A stretch of 64,000 nt of DNA from the NCBI GenBank assembly GCA_947476645.1, contig CANJRM010000009.1, forward strand, positions 1 to 64,000. The letters are read 5' to 3'. The notes under the pieces are model-generated. The model did not search any database, was not told where the DNA came from, and was given only the letters and a program-made list of their open reading frames with translations. This document shows positions 44,333-53,983 of the stretch, in pieces. Source of the stretch: Bacteroidota bacterium (GTDB lineage Bacteria; Bacteroidota; Bacteroidia; Chitinophagales; LD1). A program made the translations under genes and the position numbers. Within the stretch, counting starts at the first letter, position 1. Each line of letters opens with the position of its first letter.

Positions 44333-46165
44333 ATGTGCGGAATTGCCGGAATTGTAAAACCGAATTTAGATGCGGAGAAATATTCTTCGCTGGTGCGCGG
44401 CATGATTCAAAAAATTGCGCACCGCGGTCCCGATGCACAAACTGCTTACACCGGAAATGATTTTTCGTTTGGTCACGCGCGACTTTCTATTGTTGATTTA
44501 GTGGATGGCAAACAGCCGATGAAAGAAGCCGATTCGCAAAATGTAATTGTGTTCAATGGAGAAATTTACGGTTACAAAAACATTAAAGCAAATTATGCCG
44601 GTTACAAATTTGTAACGCAATCGGATACGGAATTGTTGTTGGCGATGTATCAGCGCAACGGAGAGAAAATGTTAGAGGAACTGCCCGGCATGTTTGCGTT
44701 TTCCATTTGGGATGAAAAAAATAAAAAGCTTTTTGCTGCGCGCGACCGCTTTGGCGAAAAACCTTTTTACTACGCCATTGGCAAAAACGGAGAGTTTGTT
44801 TTTGCTTCTGAAATGAAAGCGATTCTTTCGACAGGTTTGGTGGAGCCTGTTCTTGACATAAGCAGTTTAGATTTCTATTTGCGCAGATTGTATGTGCATC
44901 CGCACAAAACAATTTTCAAAAACATTTTCACGCTTCCTGCCGCTCACGCTTTATGTTTTGAAAATGGAAAAATCAGAACTTGGCGTTATTGGAATTTGCC
45001 GGAGCTGAATCATCAAATTTCATTTGAAGAAGCAAAGGCAAAATTTATTCAACTGTTGGACACTGCCGTGCAGAATCAATTGGTGGCTGATGTTCCCGTA
45101 GCGGCTTTTCTAAGTGGCGGATTGGATTCAAGTACGATTGTAGCCATTGCTTCAAAATACAAAAGCAATCTCACTACGTTTTCGTTCGGTTTTGAAGGCG
45201 ATAAGAGCGAACTAAAATATGCCGAGCAGATTGCGAAGAAGTATAAAACCAACCATGTTATTCTCGAAGAAAAAGAATTTGACATTGCAGAGTTGCTGGC
45301 GAAAATGCATTCCATTTACGATGAGCCGTTTGCTGACTCATCAAACATCCCTACCTATTTAATTTCAAAACTGGCAAGCAAGCATGTGAAAGTTGTGTTG
45401 ACGGGTGATGCTTGCGATGAGCTAATGGCGGGCTATAATTTTTGGTATCGCAGAATTTATGAGTTTGAAAAGGCAAAGGATTCTTCGAGAGCAAATTTCT
45501 ATTTCGCGATGCTCATGCGCAGTATGTCGTATCGTTTGAAATTGAAAAGCCAAATGCGTTATCAAAATCAAGTAGCAGGTTTTGCTGATGCGGAAAAGTT
45601 TAACAGCGCATCAGAAATGCATCAGCTACAAAGAAATATTTTCAGTGCAGCGCAAGCGAATTCGCTTTTTATAAAACCAATTGACGAAGCAAATGGCGAA
45701 AGCAACCTCAACACGCTCAATGAAATTTTACGCGATGATGTAGGCAATTATATGCCGGGAGATATTTTAGTAAAAACCGACCGCGCCTCCATGGCGAACA
45801 GTTTAGAACTGCGCGCTCCGTTTTTAGATAAAGACTTTGCTTCGTTTTGTATTTCGCTACCAACTAATTTTAAAATCAACGACAACACAGAGAAATTGCT
45901 TTTGCGCGAAGCCTGCGGTGAGCTGTGGACACATGAAATTCGTCAGCGGAAAAAGCAGGGCTTTGCGGCTTCGGTAAATGAGTGGTTGAAGATTCCATCT
46001 ATAGTTGCACTGAAAGAAAAATATCTGCAAAACAAAAGCAACAAAATATTTTCTGTGTTGAAATACGATGCGGTTTCATCGTTCTACAAGCGTGATGACA
46101 TGCAAACTTGGGCTTTGTTGAATTTAAGTATGTGGATGGAGAATTACGAATTCACTGTGGAATAA
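44333..46165 (+). CDS. asnB: AsnB-type glutamine amidotransferase, paralog 2
   Basis: A 610-residue member of the asparagine synthase family. Cys2 of MCGIAGIVK is the glutaminase nucleophile; RGPDAQT and VFNGEIYGYK are in the glutaminase domain (about 1-200). The synthetase domain has FLSGGLDSSTIVAIA and VLTGDACDELMAGYNFW; the usual SGDGGDE reads TGDACDE, a deviation from paralog 1. It lies in the middle of the glycan locus, directly after a GT2 gene (9 bp) and next to a UDP-GlcA epimerase-like gene, so amidation of a uronic acid is a sound inference. Confidence 0.88.
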   Translation: MCGIAGIVKPNLDAEKYSSLVRGMIQKIAHRGPDAQTAYTGNDFSFGHARLSIVDLVDGKQPMKEADSQNVIVFNGEIYGYKNIKANYAGYKFVTQSDTELLLAMYQRNGEKMLEELPGMFAFSIWDEKNKKLFAARDRFGEKPFYYAIGKNGEFVFASEMKAILSTGLVEPVLDISSLDFYLRRLYVHPHKTIFKNIFTLPAAHALCFENGKIRTWRYWNLPELNHQISFEEAKAKFIQLLDTAVQNQLVADVPVAAFLSGGLDSSTIVAIASKYKSNLTTFSFGFEGDKSELKYAEQIAKKYKTNHVILEEKEFDIAELLAKMHSIYDEPFADSSNIPTYLISKLASKHVKVVLTGDACDELMAGYNFWYRRIYEFEKAKDSSRANFYFAMLMRSMSYRLKLKSQMRYQNQVAGFADAEKFNSASEMHQLQRNIFSAAQANSLFIKPIDEANGESNLNTLNEILRDDVGNYMPGDILVKTDRASMANSLELRAPFLDKDFASFCISLPTNFKINDNTEKLLLREACGELWTHEIRQRKKQGFAASVNEWLKIPSIVALKEKYLQNKSNKIFSVLKYDAVSSFYKRDDMQTWALLNLSMWMENYEFTVE

Positions 46166-46168
46166 CCG

Positions 46169-47173
46169 ATGAAAACCAATACCGCCATATCGGTTATCAT
46201 GCCTGTGTATAATGCGCAAACCTATTTACGCGAATGCATTGACAGTGTTTTGAATCAAACGTTTGCTGATTTCGAATTCATTATTATTGATGATTGTTGT
46301 ATCGATGGCACAATCGCAATTCTTGCTTCCTACAACGATGCGCGAATAAAAATTTTCAAGAACGAAACGAACCTCGGGCTTACAAAAAGTTTGAACCGCG
46401 CTATTGAATTAGCACAAGGCAAATACATAGCGCGCATGGATGCTGATGATATTTGTCTGCCCGCACGTTTTGAAAAACAATTTCTATTGCTGGAAGCAAA
46501 TCCTCAAATTGGTTTGTGCGGAACCTGGTACGAAAACTTTGGTGACAAAACCGGCACTGCGAAGTACAACACCACGCACAACGAAATCGTTTTGGGGCTT
46601 CTGTATCAATCGCAATTTTGCCACCCAACGGTGATGATGCGTAAAGAGATTTTGGATAGACATCATCTGCGTTACGATACAGCATTCACCACTGCACAGG
46701 ATTATGAATTGTGGTCGCGCATGGCGCATGTATGTGAAACGGCTAATGTTGATGAAGTTTTATTGCGTTATCGTTTTCATGCGGAAAGCGTTTCCTCAAA
46801 AAAGAAAGAGCAACAACTACAGAACCGAAATAAAATTATAGCCAATCAGTTTGCGAAAATGGGAGCACCAATAAGCGATGAGCAGATTGAATTGTTTACG
46901 CGCTTCTGCCATTCAAAATTTGATTTTGCTGTTGAAGAAATCAACCAATTGGAAATATTTTTAGTGAAAGCAATTGCGGCAAACAACACATCCGGCTTTT
47001 TGAAAAGAGAATTGTTTGCCGATTTTGTAGAGGAAAAATGGTTTCACTTGTGTTACAACTCAACCAGCTTAGGCACTCAACGTTACAGCAAATACTATGA
47101 ATCAAAATTGGTAAGCGTAAAAAAATCGGCTTGGTTGACGCGCGCAAAATTTAGAGTGCGTTCAATAATGTAA
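46169..47173 (+). CDS. GT2 family glycosyltransferase
   Basis: A 334-residue GT2 enzyme. ISVIMPVYNAQTYLRECIDSVL begins the domain; IIDDCCIDGT replaces the usual DDGSTDGT, and ARMDADDICLP is the DxD-like site. QDYELWSRMAHV is a typical acceptor-side block. The C-terminal third is helical. It starts 3 bp after asnB paralog 2 and is followed by a 79-bp gap before the T9SS cargo gene. Confidence 0.9.
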   Translation: MKTNTAISVIMPVYNAQTYLRECIDSVLNQTFADFEFIIIDDCCIDGTIAILASYNDARIKIFKNETNLGLTKSLNRAIELAQGKYIARMDADDICLPARFEKQFLLLEANPQIGLCGTWYENFGDKTGTAKYNTTHNEIVLGLLYQSQFCHPTVMMRKEILDRHHLRYDTAFTTAQDYELWSRMAHVCETANVDEVLLRYRFHAESVSSKKKEQQLQNRNKIIANQFAKMGAPISDEQIELFTRFCHSKFDFAVEEINQLEIFLVKAIAANNTSGFLKRELFADFVEEKWFHLCYNSTSLGTQRYSKYYESKLVSVKKSAWLTRAKFRVRSIM

Positions 47174-47252
47174 CGCACAGACAAGTGTGGTGCTGAAATG
47201 TTGTTTGTCTGTCCCTTTGGTTTGCTTACTTTCACTGCAAGTAATTTCCCAA

Positions 47253-49286
47253 ATGAAAAACTTCGCAACTTTAGTTCTGTTTTTGCTTTTATGCAGAGCT
47301 ATTTCCGCACAGAAAGAAACATCCAATTGGGTCTTTGGGAATAATGCAGGAGTGTCCTGGAATAGCGGTCTACCCGTTGCCTTCTCAGGAAGCCAAATGA
47401 CACAACTTGAAGGCGTATCTTCTATATCGGACCCGAATGGTCAGTTGCTTTTCTATACTAATGGAGTAAAAGTATGGAACAGAAACAATCAGGTTATGCC
47501 AAACGGCACAGGTCTGTTGGGTAGCAACTCAACTACACAGACCCTTATAGTTCAACAGCCAAACTCACCAAACATTTATTACATTTTTACTTCTCAAGGT
47601 CAAATAGTTGGTCTGATGCCAAGGTTACATTATTCGATAGTTGATATAAGCTTAAATAGTGGCTTAGGCGATGTAACGCTGAAGAATGTTCAGCTATATA
47701 GCCCTACGTGCGAAAAAATTGCGGCAATTCGTCACGCTAACGGTAAAGATGTTTGGGTGGTAACGCATGAGTTGCACTCAAGCTATTTTCATTCTTATCT
47801 GATAACTGCTACTGGGATTAGCACACCTGTGTTAACGAATATCGGTAGTGTGCTCACTGGTGAAATAGGGTATATGAAAATATCTCCGAACGGAAAAAAA
47901 TTGGCCTTAGCGCAATGCTGGGGTTTTGCTGGTTCGTATAGAGGTGGTGTTGAATATTATGACTTCAACACAACAACCGGAATGCCATCAAACCATATAA
48001 TTGACAGTGCGTTTTATGAGTATGCGGGAGCATACGGATTGGAATTTTCACCGAATAGTCGATATGTCTACATTGCTGGAGGAAATGTAGATACTGCCTA
48101 TTTACTTCAATATGATTTGCAATTATTTGATTCTACAGCGATAGTAAATTCAAAAGTAGTTCTAGCTACTGATGTATCTGAGGTTTTTGACGGGTTGCAG
48201 CTCGCTCCTGATAATAAAATTTATGCCACACATTATCATCAGTCTTTTTTGGATGTTATTCATAACCCTGACTTTGCAGGTCTTGCGTGTAATTTTCAGT
48301 TACATGCACTTAACCTCAGTCCTGGAACTTATGGAATGCTGGGCTTACCCAATTCTATACAATCATTTTACTACCACCCAAATTATTTCAATTTTCAAAA
48401 CACCTGCTTGAATAATCTAACTGCATTCACTATAGAGAACCAAAACATAGATTCGGTTTTGTGGAATTTCGGAGATACGGCTTCCGGAGTTTCTAATGCA
48501 TCCACTGCTATACAACCCTTTCATGCCTTCTCGTCTATTGACACTTTTAGCGTTACCCTATTTGCTTTTCATGATAGCTTATGTGATACCACAATTAAAC
48601 AGGTAATTATTTCCCCATCGCTGACCATAACTCTTCTGAATTTAGATACTATAGTTTGCTCGGGTCAAAATGTTAATCTATGTGCCCCATCGAACTTTTT
48701 AGTTTATCAATGGAATACAGGAGAAACAACGAAGTGTATAACCACCAACATTGCAGGCAACTACTATGTAACCGTTACTGATAATAATAGTTGCCGTGCA
48801 GAGTCTAATCATCTTGCCATTTCATTTTATCCAATGCCCTCCGTTTCGGTCAGTGTGAATGGAGATACTCTTAGCGTTTATAATGCAGTAACTCAACAAT
48901 GGTATTTAGATGGTAACGCCATTAGTAATGCGACTTCCAATGTTTATGTTGCTACTGAAAGTGGTAATTATACCGTAGCTGTAACAGATAGCAACGGATG
49001 CACCGGAACGTCAAATGCGATACTTATTTCGGGTATAGCTAATCTGGTAGAAGAAGTTGGTGTAAGTATTTATCCAAATCCCGTCTACGACAAATTATTT
49101 GTTGAAACCAGTGGAACTGAAATAGAGCAAATAAATATTTACAACACAACGGGCACATTGGTGAGCCAAACAAAACAACCGCAAACTAAGAGCATAGATA
49201 TAAGCGCGCTTGCACAAGGCGTTTATGTGGCGGAGATACGAATGAAAGATGCGCGTGTGAAGAGAAGGTTTGTGAAAATGCAATGA
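47253..49286 (+). CDS. Secreted propeller/PKD protein with T9SS sorting domain
   Basis: A 677-residue secreted protein of unknown function. Start ATG 47253 gives the signal MKNFATLVLFLLLCRAISAQ; a longer frame from GTG 47187 also has a hydrophobic stretch but is less likely. Residues about 25-390 form repeated strands resembling a beta-propeller; a PKD-like domain follows about 395-455 (VLWNFGDTASGVSNA), then two Ig-like modules about 465-600 (VCSGQNVNLCAP and SNATSNVYVATESGNY). The final 75 residues are a T9SS sorting domain: VSIYPNPVYDKLFVE and LAQGVYVAEIRMKDA. A T9SS cargo inside a polysaccharide locus is notable, since sorted cargo is bound to A-LPS in studied species. Confidence 0.85.
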   Translation: MKNFATLVLFLLLCRAISAQKETSNWVFGNNAGVSWNSGLPVAFSGSQMTQLEGVSSISDPNGQLLFYTNGVKVWNRNNQVMPNGTGLLGSNSTTQTLIVQQPNSPNIYYIFTSQGQIVGLMPRLHYSIVDISLNSGLGDVTLKNVQLYSPTCEKIAAIRHANGKDVWVVTHELHSSYFHSYLITATGISTPVLTNIGSVLTGEIGYMKISPNGKKLALAQCWGFAGSYRGGVEYYDFNTTTGMPSNHIIDSAFYEYAGAYGLEFSPNSRYVYIAGGNVDTAYLLQYDLQLFDSTAIVNSKVVLATDVSEVFDGLQLAPDNKIYATHYHQSFLDVIHNPDFAGLACNFQLHALNLSPGTYGMLGLPNSIQSFYYHPNYFNFQNTCLNNLTAFTIENQNIDSVLWNFGDTASGVSNASTAIQPFHAFSSIDTFSVTLFAFHDSLCDTTIKQVIISPSLTITLLNLDTIVCSGQNVNLCAPSNFLVYQWNTGETTKCITTNIAGNYYVTVTDNNSCRAESNHLAISFYPMPSVSVSVNGDTLSVYNAVTQQWYLDGNAISNATSNVYVATESGNYTVAVTDSNGCTGTSNAILISGIANLVEEVGVSIYPNPVYDKLFVETSGTEIEQINIYNTTGTLVSQTKQPQTKSIDISALAQGVYVAEIRMKDARVKRRFVKMQ

Positions 49287-49341
49287 ACTTGTTTTCGGTT
49301 TTTTGTCACGTAGCGCCTAACGGCACAAAATTCAATCAAGT

Positions 49342-50316
49342 CTACCAATTGCCATTCTGCTCATAACCTGCACGTATTAACGTTTCTCCGGCTACTCTTT
49401 TGAAAATGTTTTTTTGTTCGGCACTCCATTGCTGCCATTTGCCCACGGGCTTAAAATCTTTTTTGTTGTTGGTGATAGACCAATCCACTTCGCCTTTTTC
49501 ATTTACGCTATTGGTAGAAGAACCAAAAATCGGCAACTCGCCAATTTTGTCAAAGGCGTATTCGCTTTCACTTAAATTTAAAAACGCCAGCACCTTTTTT
49601 ATTTCATCGGCAGGATTCGCAAAAACTTTTTCGTAGCCAATCAGCAAATATCTTTTGCCCTTATCTTCATCAGGAAGATTCAACATTCTTTCAGTTCCAT
49701 CGCTCCAGAGTTTGCAAGCCAATTCAAAATTAAAACCTTTCCATGTTTTTATATACGACTGCACCACATCGCGCCCATCGCGCAAAAGGCAAACCAATTT
49801 TGCTTCAGGAAAAACGCTTGAAAAGTTTTCCAAGCCAACAGTAGCGGGGTCTTTCAATAAAAGATATTTCGACTCAACAGGAATAAATTTGGAATAGAAC
49901 TCAATCAACGAATAACCAATGGCTCGAAGTAAAATAGCCGACTGAAGTTTTACTAATTCATCGGTCTTGTTCTCCCAGCCTTTTTGCCCCGCAACAGTTT
50001 TTGAAGCATAAGAAATTAAATGCTCTGCGTGTTGCATAATGTTTTGCTCACCCGGCAAATTTGTTCCACCCGGAAATTTTATTTGTTCATGCTTAAGCAG
50101 AAGATGAGAAATATAGTTGTGTCCTGAACGCTGCAAAGGCGCTACGAGATAAACCAGATTTGGTTTTTTTTCGAGCGTGATCTTTTTGCCTTCCGAAAAT
50201 TCAAACTCTGTGATGTCCAGATATTTTTTCCCAATACGCGGAGTTGCAGCACTGGCAACAGGCGGCAGCAACTTATCGAAACCTCTGCGCAAAAATCGTT
50301 TGGCTCTTTCTTTCAT
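49342..50316 (-). CDS. Sulfotransferase-family protein, second of two
   Basis: A 324-residue protein (start ATG 50314-50316; an in-frame ATG 18 bp upstream is possible). The phosphosulfate-binding loop reads APLQRSGHNYISHLLL, and the 3'-phosphate motif is CLLRDGRDVVQSYI, characteristic of PAPS sulfotransferases. The loop has R-S-G-H where the first enzyme has K-S-G-N, so it is a separate lineage, not a recent duplicate. It converges with the T9SS cargo gene and is divergent from the next GT2 gene. It would sulfate a glycan or lipid. Confidence 0.8.
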   Translation of the reverse strand: MKERAKRFLRRGFDKLLPPVASAATPRIGKKYLDITEFEFSEGKKITLEKKPNLVYLVAPLQRSGHNYISHLLLKHEQIKFPGGTNLPGEQNIMQHAEHLISYASKTVAGQKGWENKTDELVKLQSAILLRAIGYSLIEFYSKFIPVESKYLLLKDPATVGLENFSSVFPEAKLVCLLRDGRDVVQSYIKTWKGFNFELACKLWSDGTERMLNLPDEDKGKRYLLIGYEKVFANPADEIKKVLAFLNLSESEYAFDKIGELPIFGSSTNSVNEKGEVDWSITNNKKDFKPVGKWQQWSAEQKNIFKRVAGETLIRAGYEQNGNW

Positions 50317-50397
50317 AGCTATAAAACAAAGCAAATAAAATTATCGGAACCGGTTCCGGCTTCCTTACATCTTATAATTCCTTTTATTCGCGGGTAT

Positions 50398-51321
50398 ATG
50401 GCTGTGCGCTTTTCCATTGTGGTTCCCACCTATAACCGGGCGCGGTTAATTACAAAAGCCATTGATACAGTGCTGTCACAAACTTTTACCAATTGGCAGT
50501 TGGTTATTGTAGATGATGGCTCAACCGACAACACGAAAGAAATTGTTCAGCAATATGCAGACAAAGACGAGCGCATAAAATATATCTACCAAAAAAATGC
50601 GGAGCGCTGTGTGGCGCGTAACAACGGCATTGAAAGTTCCGTTGGTGAATACATCTGCTTTTTAGATAGCGATGATTATTTCTTGCCAAACAGATTGGAG
50701 TTGTTGGATGCAACCATTCGCGAAAAGCAAAATCCGGTGGGCATGTTTTATACTGGCATTTTATACGACAATGGAAGCACCATTCGAGAGAAAAATGAAA
50801 TCAAAAACACCTTCAATAATGTTTTCGATTTTCTGATTCATGCCATTATCGGCACTCCGCAAACCTGCATTCATCGCGATATTTTATTGATTGAAAAATT
50901 CAATCCACAGTTTCATGTTTCAGAAGATTTAGAATTGTGGATTCGCATTGCACGAAATTATCCCGTTGAGTTTCTCGAAAATCAATTAACCGTGGTTGCC
51001 ACCGAACACGAAAACAGAACAGTAGGCGATTTCATTTTTACGGGTTACGAGAGCCACATTCTTACCTACAAATACATTTTTGAAAATTTCGGACACCTTT
51101 TTTCCTCGGACGCTATTTGTAAAAAATTTCTGCACGATAGTTATATGGGTTTGGCAAGAAGTTATATGCGCAATGGCAAGAACTGGATGATGTTGAAGGC
51201 AATTGTCATTGGCAGTACCTATTGTTTCACACGAACCAGAAAAGAAAAGATTTATTTAATTGTGTCGAACTTCAGCATTTTCAAACCGCTGCTTTGGTTG
51301 TCGAATTTTTTCAGGAATTAA
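50398..51321 (+). CDS. GT2 family glycosyltransferase, paralog 2
   Basis: A 307-residue GT2 enzyme closely related to the one at 43391: both share VxSQTFTxW, DDGSTDxTKEI, KYxYQxNAER, ARNNGI and CFLDSDD. The DxD-like site is CFLDSDDYFLPNRLELL, and QTCIHRDILLIEKFNPQFHVSEDLELW is the late block. The start is ATG 50398 after a divergent gap of about 80 bp. It is followed by the GT25 gene 5 bp on. It may add the same sugar type as its paralog at a different position. Confidence 0.9.
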   Translation: MAVRFSIVVPTYNRARLITKAIDTVLSQTFTNWQLVIVDDGSTDNTKEIVQQYADKDERIKYIYQKNAERCVARNNGIESSVGEYICFLDSDDYFLPNRLELLDATIREKQNPVGMFYTGILYDNGSTIREKNEIKNTFNNVFDFLIHAIIGTPQTCIHRDILLIEKFNPQFHVSEDLELWIRIARNYPVEFLENQLTVVATEHENRTVGDFIFTGYESHILTYKYIFENFGHLFSSDAICKKFLHDSYMGLARSYMRNGKNWMMLKAIVIGSTYCFTRTRKEKIYLIVSNFSIFKPLLWLSNFFRN

Positions 51322-51326
51322 AAATA

Positions 51327-52127
51327 ATGAGTCAGGACGCGCAGCATTCTTTGGGGCTTTTAAAAAACTACTACGACAAAATTTATGTGGTAAGTATTGA
51401 GCGTACGCGTCAGCATCGCTTAGAAAAGGTGAAAGAAAATTTGAAGGGTCTTGATTACGAATTTTTTGAAGGCACCGATGCAACTTTGCTATCAAAAGAA
51501 GAATTAAACAAGATTGCAGACTTGCCGCGCAGTGCCGAATTGTTAGATGAGTTTTTCATGATGCGCTATGGACACAACGCAAATCGCCCGTTGCATAAAA
51601 GTGAAATCGGTTGCAGCCATTCGCATGTTCGTATTTATCAGGAGATGCTCGAAAAAAATTATGAGCGTGTTTTAGTTTTTGAAGACGATGCAAGAATTGA
51701 TTTTAGATACACCGACTTGATTCCTGAAATTTTGAATGAAATGCCGGAAGATTGTGAACTCCTTTATTGGGGCTATCGCTGGTTTGATTCCGAATCAAAT
51801 CTCAGCCGATGGAAGCGGTTGTTGATTCAATCACCCATAAGATTTTTATTGTCGAAAATAACGGGCAAGAAAAATCTGAATGCGAACGAGCGCTATCCCT
51901 CGCCATATAAAAAGCATATTTGGAAAGCAGGGCTGCACGCGGGAACGCACGCGTATTCCATTACAAAGGAGGGCGCAAAAAAAATGTTGAACGCAAATTT
52001 TCCGGTAGTGATGAATGCAGACCAGGCAATTGCTTATTTGCATCAACGCGGAGAAATGAAATGCTATGTAACGGTGCCGCTTATTTTTAGAGATGACCAA
52101 AGCGTTCCCACTTCGCTAAATGTTTAA
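51327..52127 (+). CDS. GT25 (LPS biosynthesis) family glycosyltransferase
   Basis: A 266-residue protein of the GT25 type (LgtB/LgtE-like beta-galactosyl or glucosyltransferases). IYVVSIERTRQHRLEKVKENL is the start block, GCSHSHVRIYQEMLEKNYERVLVFEDDARI the core, and HAYSITKEGAKKMLNANFP the end block. Start ATG 51327 lies 5 bp after the GT2 stop; a longer frame reaching into that gene is rejected because it would overlap by 100 bp. It probably adds hexose to the glycan. Confidence 0.85.
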   Translation: MSQDAQHSLGLLKNYYDKIYVVSIERTRQHRLEKVKENLKGLDYEFFEGTDATLLSKEELNKIADLPRSAELLDEFFMMRYGHNANRPLHKSEIGCSHSHVRIYQEMLEKNYERVLVFEDDARIDFRYTDLIPEILNEMPEDCELLYWGYRWFDSESNLSRWKRLLIQSPIRFLLSKITGKKNLNANERYPSPYKKHIWKAGLHAGTHAYSITKEGAKKMLNANFPVVMNADQAIAYLHQRGEMKCYVTVPLIFRDDQSVPTSLNV

Positions 52128-52157
52128 ATTCATAATTGAAACGAAAACGAATCAAAG

Positions 52158-52898
52158 ATGTCGCAGATAAAAGGAAATAGATACGTGCATGATGCAGGAG
52201 TTCACAACACCGATTCTCCCAATGAAATCATTCCACATATTCTTGAGTTTTTCAAGGCTGAAAGCATATTGGATGTAGGTTGCGGTACAGGAACCTGGCT
52301 CAAAGTTTTTCAGGCGAAAGGAGTAAAGGACATAACCGGCATAGAAGGACATCACCTTGACAAAAAGAATTTGGTGATTGACGAACAGCATGTTTTGCTG
52401 AAAGATTTGGAGCAGTCTTTTCAACTCGACAAAAAGTTTGACCTTACAATTTCATTGGAAGTTGCCGAGCATTTAGCCGAATCATCAGCAGATAAATTTG
52501 TGGAATCGCTGTGTGCTACTGCCGATGTAATTATTTTTTCTGCGGCTGTTGTTTATCAGGGCGGACAAAACCACATCAACGAACAGTGGCAATCATATTG
52601 GATAAAAAAGTTCAACGATAAGGGATTTGCTGATGCTGATTTAATTCGCCCGAAAATTTGGAATAACGAACGTGTGTTTTATTGGTATAAGCAAAACATG
52701 ATTTGCTTCATTAAGAAAGGAAGTAAATATGATTCGTTGGTTACCGAAAACAATCGTTGTCTCGATTTAATTCATCCTGAATTGTTTTTCAAAAAGGCAG
52801 ATGAATTCGAAAATACGTTGCGCGGCAAAAGAGGAATACTTCGTTCGTTTCGAATTTTCATCAACTCGTTTTACGCTACTTTACTTGGCAAAAAATAA
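52158..52898 (+). CDS. Class I SAM-dependent methyltransferase, paralog 2
   Basis: A 246-residue methyltransferase with motif I ILDVGCGTGTWL and a late FDLTISLEVAEHLAE block. It is a paralog of the gene at 38773: both open with GVHNTDSPNEIIP / AVHNTDAPQEIVP, and both have a QGGQNHxNEQ block. The C-terminal extension of the first one is shorter here. It likely methylates the glycan or its reducing end; the paralog pair may set different positions. Confidence 0.87.
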   Translation: MSQIKGNRYVHDAGVHNTDSPNEIIPHILEFFKAESILDVGCGTGTWLKVFQAKGVKDITGIEGHHLDKKNLVIDEQHVLLKDLEQSFQLDKKFDLTISLEVAEHLAESSADKFVESLCATADVIIFSAAVVYQGGQNHINEQWQSYWIKKFNDKGFADADLIRPKIWNNERVFYWYKQNMICFIKKGSKYDSLVTENNRCLDLIHPELFFKKADEFENTLRGKRGILRSFRIFINSFYATLLGKK

Positions 52899-52924
52899 TT
52901 CTCCCTTCACCATATAATTTAAAA

Positions 52925-53980
52925 ATGGCTTTAGCCGACAGAGGAAAACATTTTGGGCAAGTTGATACACTCCGCGCAGTTGCTGTGTTGCTGGTTGTTC
53001 TAACGCACTGGTTGCCGAATACCAAGTTGGGGGATTTTGAATCGGGCATTTACGGAGTAGATATGTTTTTCACCATCTCCGGATTTCTGATTACGTACCT
53101 TTTTTTCATTGACAAGGAAAGACATTCCGATGCTAAGGGAAGCGTTCTTGGCAATTTTTACATGCGAAGATTGCTACGCATTTTCCCGATTTACTATTTG
53201 CTTCTTTTCGTTTTTATTCTACTGAACAAAACGCTCCACGTTTGGATTTGGAATGAAGGAAACGGAATCTATTATCTCACTTACGCTTCGAATGTCTTGT
53301 TTTTTCTCAAAGGTGACCAGTCAACTGAATTACAACATACCTGGTCGTTGTGTGTAGAAGAACAGTTCTATATTTTCTGGCCTTTGTGTTTGATTCTCCT
53401 TTCTAAACGGCAAACGCTTTATTTTTTGGTTGCCGTTTTCATTGCAGGTATTGCGTCTAATTTTTTGTGGGCGGGGCATAAAGTTCGTCTCTTTCCTCTC
53501 GGTAATTTTCACACGCTTGGCATTGGTGCGCTGTTGGCGTATTTGGTGCTCTATCATAAGCAGGATAATTTTTACAGCGCAGTTCTTAAGAGATATGCTT
53601 TGCCGGGCTTTGTAATTTCGTTCATCTTTCTTTGTGTTTTTCTCTCCTGCCATTTTTCAAATAATTTGATGATACCGTTCTTCTTGGCACTGTCGAGCGG
53701 CTTAATTCTTTTTATTGCCTATAATGGAGAAACATCTTTGCTGAATCCGATTCTTAATTCAAAACAGTTGCAGTATATAGGCAAATTGAGTTATGGTATC
53801 TATCTCTACCACAAACCAATTCCGAGTTTCTTAAAAATTTTATTTCTGAAATTGCACATGGAAACACCATCACCTGTGCTTTATTTTCTTTTGTGCACAG
53901 CCGTAATTATTCCAGTTGTATTGGCGTCTTATTACCTGATTGAAAAGCCGATTCTGAAACTGAAAACGAAATTTATTTAG
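52925..53980 (+). CDS. Acyltransferase-3 family membrane protein (OafA-type)
   Basis: A 351-residue membrane acyltransferase with about ten helices. FGQVDTLRAVAVLLVVLTHW (about 11-30) carries the catalytic His of the family (VLTHW), and GVDMFFTISGFLITYLF and YMRRLLRIFPIYYLL are the next signatures; QHTWSLCVEEQFYIFWP follows. Such proteins add O-acetyl groups to LPS or capsule sugars. The length is that of the plain domain; no SGNH domain is fused. It is the second O-acylation system in the locus besides the MBOAT pair. Confidence 0.92.
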   Translation: MALADRGKHFGQVDTLRAVAVLLVVLTHWLPNTKLGDFESGIYGVDMFFTISGFLITYLFFIDKERHSDAKGSVLGNFYMRRLLRIFPIYYLLLFVFILLNKTLHVWIWNEGNGIYYLTYASNVLFFLKGDQSTELQHTWSLCVEEQFYIFWPLCLILLSKRQTLYFLVAVFIAGIASNFLWAGHKVRLFPLGNFHTLGIGALLAYLVLYHKQDNFYSAVLKRYALPGFVISFIFLCVFLSCHFSNNLMIPFFLALSSGLILFIAYNGETSLLNPILNSKQLQYIGKLSYGIYLYHKPIPSFLKILFLKLHMETPSPVLYFLLCTAVIIPVVLASYYLIEKPILKLKTKFI

Positions 53981-53983
53981 ACC

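Noticed and set aside
51222-51326. Longer N-terminus of the GT25 gene overlapping the GT2 gene
   Set aside because: It would overlap the GT2 gene by 100 bp; ATG 51327 lies 5 bp after the GT2 stop and gives the normal family start.
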